A stretch of 64,000 bases of DNA, from positions 186,001 to 250,000 of the forward strand of contig JADJNZ010000006.1 of the NCBI GenBank assembly GCA_016714015.1. The letters run 5' to 3'. Every line of letters begins with the position of its first letter. Positions within the stretch are counted from its first letter, which is position 1. Below the pieces are notes generated by a model. The model did no database searches and was not told the DNA's origin. It saw only the letters and a list, made by a program, of their open reading frames with translations. Source of the stretch: Gemmatimonadota bacterium. GTDB taxonomy: Bacteria; Gemmatimonadota; Gemmatimonadetes; Gemmatimonadales; Gemmatimonadaceae. Made by a program: the position numbers and the translations under genes. Below, piece by piece: positions 54,142 through 62,289 of the stretch.

Positions 54142-55566
54142 ATGTCCTCCGCGACTCTCCCTCGGATCATCCAGGGCGGCATGGGAGTGGCCGTCTCCAA
54201 CTGGCGCCTCGCACGTGCGGTCGCATCGGCCGGACAGCTCGGCGTCGTCTCCGGGACTGCGCTCGACACCGTGCTCGTGCGCCGACTGCAGGATGGCGAC
54301 GAGGGCGGACATGTACGGCGCGCGCTGGCACACCTGCCGTTGCCGGGTGTCGCGGCCGGCGTCCTCGAGCGCTGGTTCAAGCCCGAGGGGCGCGCCGACG
54401 GCGAGCCCTACCAGCTCCTGCCGATGTACCGACGCGCGGTGAGCACGATGCGCGACCAGGTGACCATCGCTGCGAACTTCGTCGAGGTCTTCCTCGCGAA
54501 GGAGGGACATGGGGGGCGCGTCGGGATCAATCTCCTGACGAAGGTGCAGATGCCCACGCTCCCGTCGCTGTACGGCGCGATGCTCGCCGGTGTGGACGTC
54601 GTGCTGATGGGCGCGGGGATCCCGCGCGAGATCCCCGGCGCGCTCGATGCACTCGCCGCCGGCACGCCGGCCTCGCTCCGCTTCGAGGTCGAGGGCCAGC
54701 CCGCCGATGCGCCGCTCGCGCTCGAGTTCGACGCCGCGGCGCATGGGGCGACGGGCACCCTTCGGCGACCGCACTTCTACGCGATCGTCTCGGCGCATAC
54801 GCTGGCCACGACCCTCGCGCGCAAGGCGAACGGCACCGTGGACGGCTTTGTGGTCGAGGCCAACACGGCCGGCGGCCACAACGCCCCGCCGCGCGGTGCG
54901 ATGCAGCTCGACGCCAATGGCGAGCCCATCTACGGTCCCCGCGACGCCGCCGACCTCGGCGCGATGCGCGACCTCGGCCTTCCCTTCTGGCTCGCCGGCC
55001 GCGCAGGCACGCCACAGGCCCTCGAGGAGGCACGCGCCGTCGGCGCGGCGGGGATCCAGGTCGGCACCGCCTTCGCGTTCGCCGACGAATCCGGCTTCAC
55101 CGACGACATCAAGCGACGGGTCCTGCGGGATCTCGCGAACGACACGCTCACCATCCGCACCGACCCGCTCGCCTCGCCCACAGGCTTCCCGTTCAAGCTC
55201 GTGTCGTCTCCGTCGCTCGGCGAGCTTCAGCCGGACTCGCCGCGCGAGCGCAACTGCGACCTCGGCTATCTGCGCAGCGCGGCGCGGCGCGAGGATGGAC
55301 GCGTGGTCTATCGCTGCGCCGCCGCCCCGGTGGATGAGTTCGTCGCCGCCGGTGGCCAGGCCGAGGCGACCGCAGGGCGACTCTGCCTCTGCAACGGGCT
55401 CGCGGCGGCCATCGGCATGGGCCAACCCCGCGAGCAGGGCGCGGTCGAGCCACCGCTCATCACCAGCGGTGACGCGCTCCTCGAGCTCGGGGCGCTCGCC
55501 CGCGGGCGCGACTCGTACACGGCGCGCGACGTGCTCGACTACCTCATGGGAACGACCGTGCACTGA
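54142..55566 (+). CDS. nitronate monooxygenase-like FMN enzyme
   Basis: A 474-residue TIM-barrel flavoprotein of the NMO/2-nitropropane dioxygenase family. PRIIQGGMGVAVS opens the barrel with the FMN loop; VEANTAGGHNAPPRG carries the family's catalytic-region His; GIQVGTAFAF is the phosphate-binding strand. It is longer than typical NMOs (about 330-380), with a Cys-rich C-terminal part (RNCDLGYL, YRCAAAPVDEF, RLCLCNGL) that resembles PfaD-like members, so an enoyl-reductase-type role is possible. The ATG at 54142 follows AGGTG; GTG 54133 is in frame just before. Monocistronic. Confidence 0.83.
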   Translation: MSSATLPRIIQGGMGVAVSNWRLARAVASAGQLGVVSGTALDTVLVRRLQDGDEGGHVRRALAHLPLPGVAAGVLERWFKPEGRADGEPYQLLPMYRRAVSTMRDQVTIAANFVEVFLAKEGHGGRVGINLLTKVQMPTLPSLYGAMLAGVDVVLMGAGIPREIPGALDALAAGTPASLRFEVEGQPADAPLALEFDAAAHGATGTLRRPHFYAIVSAHTLATTLARKANGTVDGFVVEANTAGGHNAPPRGAMQLDANGEPIYGPRDAADLGAMRDLGLPFWLAGRAGTPQALEEARAVGAAGIQVGTAFAFADESGFTDDIKRRVLRDLANDTLTIRTDPLASPTGFPFKLVSSPSLGELQPDSPRERNCDLGYLRSAARREDGRVVYRCAAAPVDEFVAAGGQAEATAGRLCLCNGLAAAIGMGQPREQGAVEPPLITSGDALLELGALARGRDSYTARDVLDYLMGTTVH

Positions 55567-55659
55567 GCCCGGGGTGCTGGTGAGGGGAGCCGCGGGGCGC
55601 TATCTCTCCCCGGTCGGTCCCTCGCAGGTTCTCCCGTTCACCTCTCCGCACCCGCTCCC

Positions 55660-56895
55660 ATGCAGCGTCTCGGCGTCGGCTTCATCGGTTCCGGCTTCAA
55701 CACGCGCTTCCACATCATGGCCTGGCAGGGCGTCCGCGACGCCGACGTGCTCGGCGTCTGGTCGCCCAACGCGAAGAACGCCGCCTCGGCCGCGCAGCTC
55801 GCGCGCACGCTCGACGCCGGCCCGGCCAAGGCATACAAGAGCATCACCGCGATGGTCGCCGACCCGGCGATCGACGCGCTTTGGCTCTGCGGCCCCAACC
55901 AGGCGCGCATCGAGAACATCGAGGAGATCGTCCACGCCATCAAGAGCGGCAAGGGCACCCTCAAGGGCATCGCCTGCGAGAAGCCGCTCGCGCGCAACGT
56001 CGCCGAGGCGAAGGAGGTCGCGAAGCTCGTGAAGAGCGTCGGCCTCAAGACCGGCTATCTCGAGAACCAGCTCTTCGCGCCGCACGTCGAGGCGGGGAAG
56101 AAGCTCATCTGGGCGCGCGGCGCCGCCACGACCGGCCGGCCGTATCTCGCGCGCGCGGGCGAGGAGCATTCCGGCCCGCACATGCCGTGGTTCTGGAACG
56201 GCGCGCTGCAGGGCGGCGGCGTGCTCAACGACATGATGTGCCATTCGGCGCTGCTCGTCCGCTACCTCCTCACCGAGCCGGGGAAGCCGCTGAGCACGGT
56301 GAAGCCGGTGCGGATGACCGGCCACATCGCGTCGCTCAAGTGGTCGCGCCCGGCGTACGTGAAGAAGCTCAAGGGCATGATGGGCTCGTCGATCGACTAC
56401 GCCAAGCGCCCGAGCGAGGACTTCGCGAGCCTCAACATCGAGTTCGAGACGCCCGAGGGCCACACGGTGATCGGCGAGGCGACGACGAGCTGGAGCTTCG
56501 TCGGCGCGGGGCTCCGGCTCTCGGCCGAGCTCCTCGGCCCCGAGTACTCGATGAAGTGGAACTCGCTCGATTCGGGGCTCCAGCTCTTCTTCTCGCGCGA
56601 AGTGACCGGCCGCGCGGGCGAGGACCTCGTGGAGAAGCAGAACGCCGAGCAGGGCGTGATGCCGGTGGTGCCCGAGGAGTACCTCGCCTACGGCTACACC
56701 GGCGAGGACCGCCACTTCGTGCGCGCCTTCCTCGGGAAGGAGGAACCGATGCTCACCTTCGACGACGGCGTCGAGGTGGTGAAGATGCTCATGACGGCCT
56801 ACGCGAGCGCGGAGAGCGGTCGGACGCTCGCCTATCCGGCGAAGGGCGTGGACAAGTTCGTGCCGGCGGTCGCTAAGGGGACGTGGAAGCCCTGA
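55660..56895 (+). CDS. Gfo/Idh/MocA family oxidoreductase
   Basis: A 411-residue NAD(P)-dependent enzyme without a signal peptide. The Rossmann start is LGVGFIGSGFNTRFHI; ACEKPLARNVAEAKE holds the EKP motif with the catalytic-site Lys. GGGVLNDMMCHSALLVRYLL gives the Asp-His region of the second domain. Substrates of this family are sugars, inositols and their keto forms. The 3' end overlaps the convergent cutC gene by 23 bases. An unusual number of Lys codons (AAG) for this GC-rich region reflects a Lys-rich protein, not foreign origin. Confidence 0.9.
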   Translation: MQRLGVGFIGSGFNTRFHIMAWQGVRDADVLGVWSPNAKNAASAAQLARTLDAGPAKAYKSITAMVADPAIDALWLCGPNQARIENIEEIVHAIKSGKGTLKGIACEKPLARNVAEAKEVAKLVKSVGLKTGYLENQLFAPHVEAGKKLIWARGAATTGRPYLARAGEEHSGPHMPWFWNGALQGGGVLNDMMCHSALLVRYLLTEPGKPLSTVKPVRMTGHIASLKWSRPAYVKKLKGMMGSSIDYAKRPSEDFASLNIEFETPEGHTVIGEATTSWSFVGAGLRLSAELLGPEYSMKWNSLDSGLQLFFSREVTGRAGEDLVEKQNAEQGVMPVVPEEYLAYGYTGEDRHFVRAFLGKEEPMLTFDDGVEVVKMLMTAYASAESGRTLAYPAKGVDKFVPAVAKGTWKP

Positions 56896-57520
56896 CCAGC
56901 TCGGCGAACACCTCCGGCTCCGACGCGCGGGCGTGCACTTCGTGCACGCCCGTTTCGCGTATGATCCGCTGCACGTTGTGCGCCCGCACGCCGCCGCCGG
57001 GCATGATCGTCGTGCGCCCCGCGGCGCGGCGGTGCAACCGCGCGAGCGTCGCGATCCCCTCCTCCGCCGTCGGCGCGTGCCCCGCCGCGAGCACCACGTC
57101 CACGCCGAGCGCGATGAGCTGGTCGAGCGCCGCGTCCGCATCGGGCGTGCGATCGAACGCGCGATGCACCCCGATGCGCATGGGGCGGGCGAGCGCGATC
57201 AGCTCGGCCATGCGCGGCACATCGAGCGTGCCGTCGGGCTTCGAGATCCCGAGCACCACGCCCGCGCACCCCGCGGCCTTGATCATCGCGACCTCGTCGC
57301 GCATCCGGGCGAACTCCGCATCGGTGTAGACGAAGTCCCCCGTCCTGGGCCGCGTCATCGCATGCACGGGGATCCGCACCGCCCCCATCACCGAGGCGAG
57401 CAGTTCCGGAGACGGGGTGAGCCCTCCTTCGCCCGGCCCGCAGAGTTCGAGACGCCCCGCGCCGTTGCGCTCGGCGGCGAGGGCGGTGGTGAGCTGATCG
57501 ACGTACGCTTCGACGAGCAT
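56873..57520 (-). CDS. cutC: CutC family protein
   Basis: A 215-residue TIM-barrel protein of the CutC family. It starts MLVEAYVDQLTTALAAERNGA with RLELCGPGEGGLTPS, then IPVHAMTRPRTGDFVYT, GVVLGISKPDGTLD, GVHRAFDRTPD and TIMPGGGVRAHNV, all family marks. CutC was linked to copper tolerance in E. coli, but the molecular role is still uncertain; the Cys and His are the proposed Cu(I) ligands. AAGGAG is eight bases before the ATG at 57520. It is convergent with, and overlaps, the oxidoreductase gene and lies after the terminator of the DUF1080 operon. Confidence 0.93.
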   Translation of the reverse strand: MLVEAYVDQLTTALAAERNGAGRLELCGPGEGGLTPSPELLASVMGAVRIPVHAMTRPRTGDFVYTDAEFARMRDEVAMIKAAGCAGVVLGISKPDGTLDVPRMAELIALARPMRIGVHRAFDRTPDADAALDQLIALGVDVVLAAGHAPTAEEGIATLARLHRRAAGRTTIMPGGGVRAHNVQRIIRETGVHEVHARASEPEVFAELVRASTSP

Positions 57521-57556
57521 CGGATCTCCTTGGGATGAACGCTCAAGGAAGAAAGA

Positions 57557-57578
57557 GCGGGGGCCGAACGGCCCCCGC
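57557..57578 (-). terminator. terminator of the DUF1080/transporter/oxidoreductase operon
   Basis: GCGGGGGCCG (57557-57566) pairs with 57569-57578 with only two unpaired bases, followed on the minus strand by CTCTTTCTTCC. It lies 33 bases after the stop of the oxidoreductase gene. The 57579-57602 stretch is a CCTTC-rich tract like those at 36051 and 23135. Confidence 0.75.
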
Positions 57579-57610
57579 CCCTTCAACCTTCAGCCTTCAT
57601 CGTTTCTGCT

Positions 57611-58948
57611 TCACAGGCTCCACCCTGCCCGGAACGTCGGATTCACCCACTCGCTCGGCGGCGTCGCGTTCTTGATCATCCCCGTATCCGGATCCATCTC
57701 GAGCGCACGCCCCATCCGCACCGCGAGGCACCCGATGAGGATCATCTCCGTCATCGGCGCCGCGTAGCCAGCGAAGTCGCTCCCCGCCTTCTTCCCCTCG
57801 CGGATCGCGGTGAACCACTCCTTGTACACGCCCTCGGTGCGCGGGTACTTCTTCGGCGTCGGGTTCGCCGCGACCTCGGCGGCGACCTTCGGATCGAGGA
57901 GGCGCGGATTCTCGGCGTAGGTCCCGGCGAGGATCATGCCCTTGTCGCCGTACCAGATCTGCCCGCCCTCGCGGTCGAACGGCCATTCATCGGCCTCCGG
58001 CCAGCCTTCGGGGCGCGGCGGGAAGAGCGATCCATCCCGCCAGGTGAGCGTGACCGCCGGCCGGTTCCCGATCGCCGGGAACTCGTACGTGATCCGCTCC
58101 GAGGCCGGCGCCGTCTCCGAGAAGAGCAGCGTGCTCTCGGGCGTGATGCGCGACGGATACTTGAGGCCGAGCGTCCAGTAGGCGGCGTCCATCAGGTGGC
58201 AGGCCATGTCGCCCATCGCGCCGGTGCCGAAGTCCCACCAGCCGCGCCAGTTGAACGGCGCGTACGCCGGGTTGTACGGCCGCTGCGCGGCGGGGCCGAG
58301 CCAGAGGTTCCAGTCGAGCGTCTCGGGCGTGTTGTGCGCCGTCGACTGGCGGTTGATCGCCTGCGGCCAGATGGGACGGTTGGTCCAGTACTCCACGCGC
58401 CGCACCGGTCCGATGAGCCCCGCCTCGACCCACTCGCGGATCTGCCGGATCCCCTCGGCGGCGTGGCCCTGGTTCCCCATCTGCGTCACCTGCTTCGGCC
58501 GCTTGGTCGCCTCGCTCTGCAGCGCGCGCACCTCGCCGATGGTGCGGGCGAGCGGCTTCTGGCAGTAGACGTGCTTCCCCATCTTGAGCGCCATCATCGC
58601 CGCGGCGCCGTGCACATGGTCGGGCGTCGAGACCGTCACCGCGTCGATGTTGTCCTTCTCCTTCTCGAGCATCTCGCGGTAGTCCTTGTAGCGCCGCACG
58701 GTGGGCCAGGTGCGGAAGGCGCGCTCCGCCGAGCGCCAATCGACGTCGGCGAAGGCGACGAGCTGTTCCTGCGACGCGCCGCGCACGTCGTTGAAGCCCA
58801 TGCCGCCCACGCCGATGCAGGCGATGCGGATCTTCTGGCTCGGCTGCTGGCCGCCGAGGGCATGGAGCGGGCTGGGGATCGCGGCGAGCGCGCCGGCGGC
58901 GGCGAGCCCTCCGACGAACGTGCGGCGATCGAGATCCTTTCCGGACAT
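57611..58948 (-). CDS. Tat-exported Gfo/Idh/MocA family oxidoreductase
   Basis: A 445-residue enzyme. The N-terminus (DLDRRTFVGGLAAAGALAAIP) is a Tat signal, so it is exported with its NAD(P) bound, as in periplasmic glucose-fructose oxidoreductase-like enzymes. The Rossmann loop is IRIACIGVGGMG; HVYCQKPLARTIGEVR holds the catalytic-site Lys-Pro pair (QKP, not the usual EKP). WWDFGTGAMGDMACHLMDAAYW carries the Asp-His motif. Many Trp residues suggest carbohydrate binding. It follows an MFS transporter and a DUF1080 protein in one operon, which fits oxidation of a sugar to a 3-keto sugar. Confidence 0.92.
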   Translation of the reverse strand: MSGKDLDRRTFVGGLAAAGALAAIPSPLHALGGQQPSQKIRIACIGVGGMGFNDVRGASQEQLVAFADVDWRSAERAFRTWPTVRRYKDYREMLEKEKDNIDAVTVSTPDHVHGAAAMMALKMGKHVYCQKPLARTIGEVRALQSEATKRPKQVTQMGNQGHAAEGIRQIREWVEAGLIGPVRRVEYWTNRPIWPQAINRQSTAHNTPETLDWNLWLGPAAQRPYNPAYAPFNWRGWWDFGTGAMGDMACHLMDAAYWTLGLKYPSRITPESTLLFSETAPASERITYEFPAIGNRPAVTLTWRDGSLFPPRPEGWPEADEWPFDREGGQIWYGDKGMILAGTYAENPRLLDPKVAAEVAANPTPKKYPRTEGVYKEWFTAIREGKKAGSDFAGYAAPMTEMILIGCLAVRMGRALEMDPDTGMIKNATPPSEWVNPTFRAGWSL

Positions 58949-58958
58949 GAACGGGTCC

Positions 58959-60173
58959 TCAGGCAGCGGGGGTGGGAACCTTCGAGTCGGTCTTGAACGT
59001 CAGCAGGAACAGCACGAAGACGACGAGCGCCATGTACGCGGGGATCGGCCAGATGCGCGCCCAGTCATGCCGCACGAGGCCGGTGGCGGCCTCGGTGCTC
59101 GCGTACATGTCCACGACGCGGCCCGACGCGTACGCCCCGACGATGTAGCCGAGGCCGTTCGTCAGGAAGTTGATCAACCCCTGGGCAGCGGCGCGGATCG
59201 ACTCGCCGGCACGCTGGTCGGTGTAGATCTGCCCGCTCACGAAGAAGAAGTCGTAGCAGATGCCGTGCAGCAGGATGCCGATGTAGACGAGGTACATCCC
59301 GTCGGTCGCATTCCCCGCGCCGAACGCGAAGTAGCGCGCCGCCCAGGCGAGCATCCCGCCGAGCATGATCCCCTTGATGCCGAAGCGCAGCAGGAAGACG
59401 GGGAGGAGCACCATGAACCCGATCTCGCTCATCTGCCCGAAGGTCTGGATGAACGCCGGCTCCGGCGCGCCGATCTCGTTGAGGTAGAGATTGGTGAACG
59501 TGTAGTAGAACTGCAGCGGGATGCAGAGCAGGAAGCTGCCGAGCGCGAAGACGAGGAAGTCGCGATGGCGGAAGAGCCGGAGCGCCTCGAGCCCGAATGC
59601 GTCACGGATGCTGAACGGCCGGTCGCCGCCGCGCGGCGGCGTCGCCGGGAGCGCGAAGGAGAAGAGCCCGAGGGCGATGCTCGCGCCGGCGGCGAGCTGC
59701 ATCGGCAGCGCCTGCGCATCGGCCTTGAGCACCTTCCCCACGAGGATCCCCGCCGCGATCCACCCGATGGTGCCGAGCACGCGGATGAGCGGGAACTCCT
59801 TCGCCGGGTCCTTGATGTGGTGGAACGAGATCGAGTTGCTCAGCGACAGCGTGGGCATGTAGCAGAGCGCGTAGCAGATGAGCAGCGGATAGAACGTCCC
59901 GAAGGCCGGCTGCTGCGAGACGAGATAGAGCAGCCCGCCGCCGGCGAGATGCAGCACCGCGAGCAGCTTCTCCGAGTTGATGAACCGGTCGGCGACCATC
60001 CCGATGAAGATCGGCGAGAGGCAGGCGGCGATCGCCATCGCGCCGTAGGCGGCGCCGATCTGCGTCCCGGTGAACTGGAGCGTCTGCCCCAGATACGTCC
60101 CCATCGTGACGAACCACGCGCCCCACACGAAGTACTGGAGGAACATCATCACCGCGAGGCGGAACTTGATCAT
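58959..60173 (-). CDS. MFS nucleoside/sugar transporter (NupG/YegT-like)
   Basis: A 404-residue protein with twelve membrane segments, starting MIKFRLAVMMFLQYFVWGAWFVTMG, the typical opening of the nucleoside:H+ symporter branch of MFS (NUP). It would bring the oxidised sugar or its hydrolysis products into the cell. The ATG at 60173 overlaps the stop of the DUF1080 gene; longer in-frame sequence to 60401 is Arg/His-rich shadow. The Gfo/Idh/MocA gene begins 10 bases after its stop. Confidence 0.9.
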   Translation of the reverse strand: MIKFRLAVMMFLQYFVWGAWFVTMGTYLGQTLQFTGTQIGAAYGAMAIAACLSPIFIGMVADRFINSEKLLAVLHLAGGGLLYLVSQQPAFGTFYPLLICYALCYMPTLSLSNSISFHHIKDPAKEFPLIRVLGTIGWIAAGILVGKVLKADAQALPMQLAAGASIALGLFSFALPATPPRGGDRPFSIRDAFGLEALRLFRHRDFLVFALGSFLLCIPLQFYYTFTNLYLNEIGAPEPAFIQTFGQMSEIGFMVLLPVFLLRFGIKGIMLGGMLAWAARYFAFGAGNATDGMYLVYIGILLHGICYDFFFVSGQIYTDQRAGESIRAAAQGLINFLTNGLGYIVGAYASGRVVDMYASTEAATGLVRHDWARIWPIPAYMALVVFVLFLLTFKTDSKVPTPAA

Positions 60174-60928
60174 CGCGAGAGCTCCCGCACGCGCGCATGA
60201 CGGAAGTGGATCAGGTCGCCGTGCTCCTGCAACCCGATGTGCCCGCGGCGCGCCAGCCCGTAGGTCGGCCACTGCGCGAACTTCGTCTTGCTCACCTTCT
60301 CCGTCCATTCCGGCGTCCAGAGCTCGTACTCGAGGAGCTTCTCGCCGTTGAGCCAGTGCTCCACATGCGAGCCGATGACCACCACGCGGGCCCGGTTCCA
60401 CTCGCCCACCGGCCGCGTGACGTCACGCGCCGGCGCGTTGAGCCCGTAGTTCGCCCCCGCCGACGTGAGCGTGTTCTTGCCGTCGTTGTGCCGCTGGTTG
60501 TCGAGCACCTGCATCTCGGGTGCGTTCTCGTAGATCACCGCCGTCCCTTCGGTCGCGTGATAGAAGATCCCGCTGTTGCCGCCGGGGATCACCTTCCACT
60601 CGATCTCGAACTCGAAGTCGGCGTACTGCGCACGCGTGACGATGTCGCCGCCGAAGCGGGTGCGCGTGATGGTGTTGGTCGTCGCGTCGTAGGCCCAGGC
60701 CGACGGGAGCGTGTCCTGCTTGTAGCCGCGCCAGTGCTTGCTCGGGCCGCCGGCGAAGAGATCCACCCAGGCCGCGGCCTTCACGCCGGCGGGGAGCGGG
60801 AGCGACGGGCCCTGGGCGTCGACCGTGCGGGCGGTCTGGCCCGCCTGGGCGCCGGCGCACCCGGTCAGGGAAGTGGTCAGGAGCAGGGCCGCACAGGCCG
60901 CGGCGGCGCGAACGGACTTGGGAAGCAT
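60170..60928 (-). CDS. DUF1080 lipoprotein, probable 3-keto-disaccharide hydrolase
   Basis: A 252-residue protein with lipobox SLTGC (Cys24). The rest is a DUF1080 jelly-roll of the concanavalin type: WVDLFAGGPSKHWRGYK, FEFEIEWKVIPGGNSGIFYH and YENAPEMQVLDN, with HIGLQEHGDLIHFRHARVREL at the end, all hallmarks. This family has been renamed 3-keto-disaccharide hydrolase: it splits glycosides after oxidation at C3. First gene of an operon with a transporter and an exported oxidoreductase, which matches that pathway. The upstream 162-base region is shared with the divergent DUF4136 gene. Confidence 0.93.
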   Translation of the reverse strand: MLPKSVRAAAACAALLLTTSLTGCAGAQAGQTARTVDAQGPSLPLPAGVKAAAWVDLFAGGPSKHWRGYKQDTLPSAWAYDATTNTITRTRFGGDIVTRAQYADFEFEIEWKVIPGGNSGIFYHATEGTAVIYENAPEMQVLDNQRHNDGKNTLTSAGANYGLNAPARDVTRPVGEWNRARVVVIGSHVEHWLNGEKLLEYELWTPEWTEKVSKTKFAQWPTYGLARRGHIGLQEHGDLIHFRHARVRELSR

Positions 60929-60963
60929 CCAGGCCTCAGGCGATTCGGGGGGTCGTGCCGGAA

Positions 60964-60989
60964 CCGCGGGAACGTACGCATTCCCGCGG
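60964..60989. promoter_or_regulatory. inverted repeat between divergent DUF1080 and DUF4136 genes
   Basis: CCGCGGGAA (60964-60972) and its exact reverse complement (60981-60989) flank an eight-base spacer. It starts 36 bases upstream of the DUF1080 start and may be an operator for the sugar operon or a hairpin in its leader. Confidence 0.5.
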
Positions 60990-61078
60990 GGAGCGGGAAG
61001 GTTGCCCCGACCCCGCTGTGAGCCGGCCCCTGATACGCCCGCGCCACTCCGCCGACAGCATTCCCCCGCCGCGCACCA

Positions 61079-61084
61079 TAGCGT
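61079..61084 (+). promoter_or_regulatory. -10-like box of the DUF4136 gene
   Basis: TAGCGT ends six bases before the ATG at 61091; the bases between (TCACCC) hold no Shine-Dalgarno. Confidence 0.38.
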
Positions 61085-61090
61085 TCACCC

Positions 61091-61660
61091 ATGAGACACC
61101 ACCTCGCCTCCGTCCTCGTCGCCACCGCCGCACTGGCCGCCACTGTCGCCTGCGGACCCACGGTGTCGATCCAACGTGCGCCCGACGTGCGGATCACCGC
61201 GGGCCAGCGGTGGGCCTTCGGGCCCATCGACCGCGACGGCTTCACCGCCGCCGAAGGGGCACGCATCCCGCCCGACAGCGCGGTCGCCATGATTCGCGAC
61301 GCGCTCGAGGCCGAGCTCACCGCCCAGGGCTTCCCGCGCACCACGCCCGAGTCGGCGCAGTTCCTCGTGCACTTCCATGTCGCGCAGCAGCGCGTGGTCG
61401 ATACACTGCCCACGCGGGACGATCCGCCGGGCGGCGTCCGGACCCCGGGCAGCTGGGGCGTCTACGGCTCGCCCGAGGAGCTCGCCGATCGCGTCGTGAG
61501 CTGGGAGGAAGGGATGCTGATCGTCGACGCGGTGACGGTCGATCGCGGCATCGTCGCCTGGCGCGGCCTCATCGCCGGTGAGATCCCGGAGCGGGCGACG
61601 ATGCGGCCGGCCCCGGCGGTCAGGGAAGCGGTCGGGCGGCTGCTGCGCCAGTTCCCATAG
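61091..61660 (+). CDS. DUF4136 lipoprotein
   Basis: A 189-residue exported protein with lipobox ATVAC (Cys21). It begins with the DUF4136 pattern: a short beta strand, GQRWAFGPID, an AMIRDALEAELTAQGF helix and DFLVHFH-like strand (here AQFLVHFHVAQQ), then GMLIVDAVTVDRGIVAWRG. Members are small envelope lipoproteins of unknown role. Its 3' end overlaps the next, convergent gene by 41 bases. Confidence 0.85.
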   Translation: MRHHLASVLVATAALAATVACGPTVSIQRAPDVRITAGQRWAFGPIDRDGFTAAEGARIPPDSAVAMIRDALEAELTAQGFPRTTPESAQFLVHFHVAQQRVVDTLPTRDDPPGGVRTPGSWGVYGSPEELADRVVSWEEGMLIVDAVTVDRGIVAWRGLIAGEIPERATMRPAPAVREAVGRLLRQFP

Positions 61661-62126
61661 ACTGCAGCCACTCGCGCACCCGCGACTCGGCCTCGTCGAC
61701 GGTCATGCCGAGGCCGACCTCGGCGAGCATGTGGCCATCCTTCAGCCGGTCGATGGACTCGCCGACGTCGGCGGGGAGCGGCAACATCCGGCGCATCTGC
61801 GCGAGCACGCGCACCGTGTCGTCGGCACGGCGACGGCCGGCGGCGAGGTCGTCCGCCGCGAGCGCGAGCATGGCGCGCACCGTGCGCTCCGGCACCGGAT
61901 CGTGCGCGAGCGGCGCGAGGGCGTGCCGGAGTGCGCTCAGGTCCCCCGGCGGGGTGAGCGAGACCTCGTAGAGCGCCGCGTCCGGCGCGTCCGACGCATG
62001 GATCGCGGCGTCCGCCCACGCGACCACTGACGCACCGTTCCGCAGTCCGAGGAGGAGCGCCGTCGTCTGTTCGGTCGCCTCTTCTCGAAGCCGCTCGAGA
62101 GGGTCCGTCGGATCCGCTCGCATCAT
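61620..62126 (-). CDS. protein of unknown function
   Basis: A 168-residue, mostly helical, acidic soluble protein (long Ala/Leu/Arg/Asp helices such as RTVRAMLALAADDLAAGRRRADDTV). No signal peptide, no recognised motif. It has two ATG codons at 62126 and 62123; either may be used. Codon composition (G or C in third positions, normal amino-acid mix) supports a real gene, although the opposite frame is also open to a similar extent. It overlaps the DUF4136 gene tail to tail by 41 bases. Confidence 0.6.
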   Translation of the reverse strand: MMRADPTDPLERLREEATEQTTALLLGLRNGASVVAWADAAIHASDAPDAALYEVSLTPPGDLSALRHALAPLAHDPVPERTVRAMLALAADDLAAGRRRADDTVRVLAQMRRMLPLPADVGESIDRLKDGHMLAEVGLGMTVDEAESRVREWLQSMGTGAAAARPLP

Positions 62127-62289
62127 CGTCCCCCGTGGAAGTCCGGTCGCGGCGGGTCGTCCCGCGCGTCCGACAACGTCATACTAGTCGGCGACGTATC
62201 CCGCGGTGCAGGGGGAGTTTGCGGCCGGTCGCCCGGTCCCGCCATCTTCCCGGCTCCCCCCATCGATCGCTCCCTGACCCCGCCCGACC

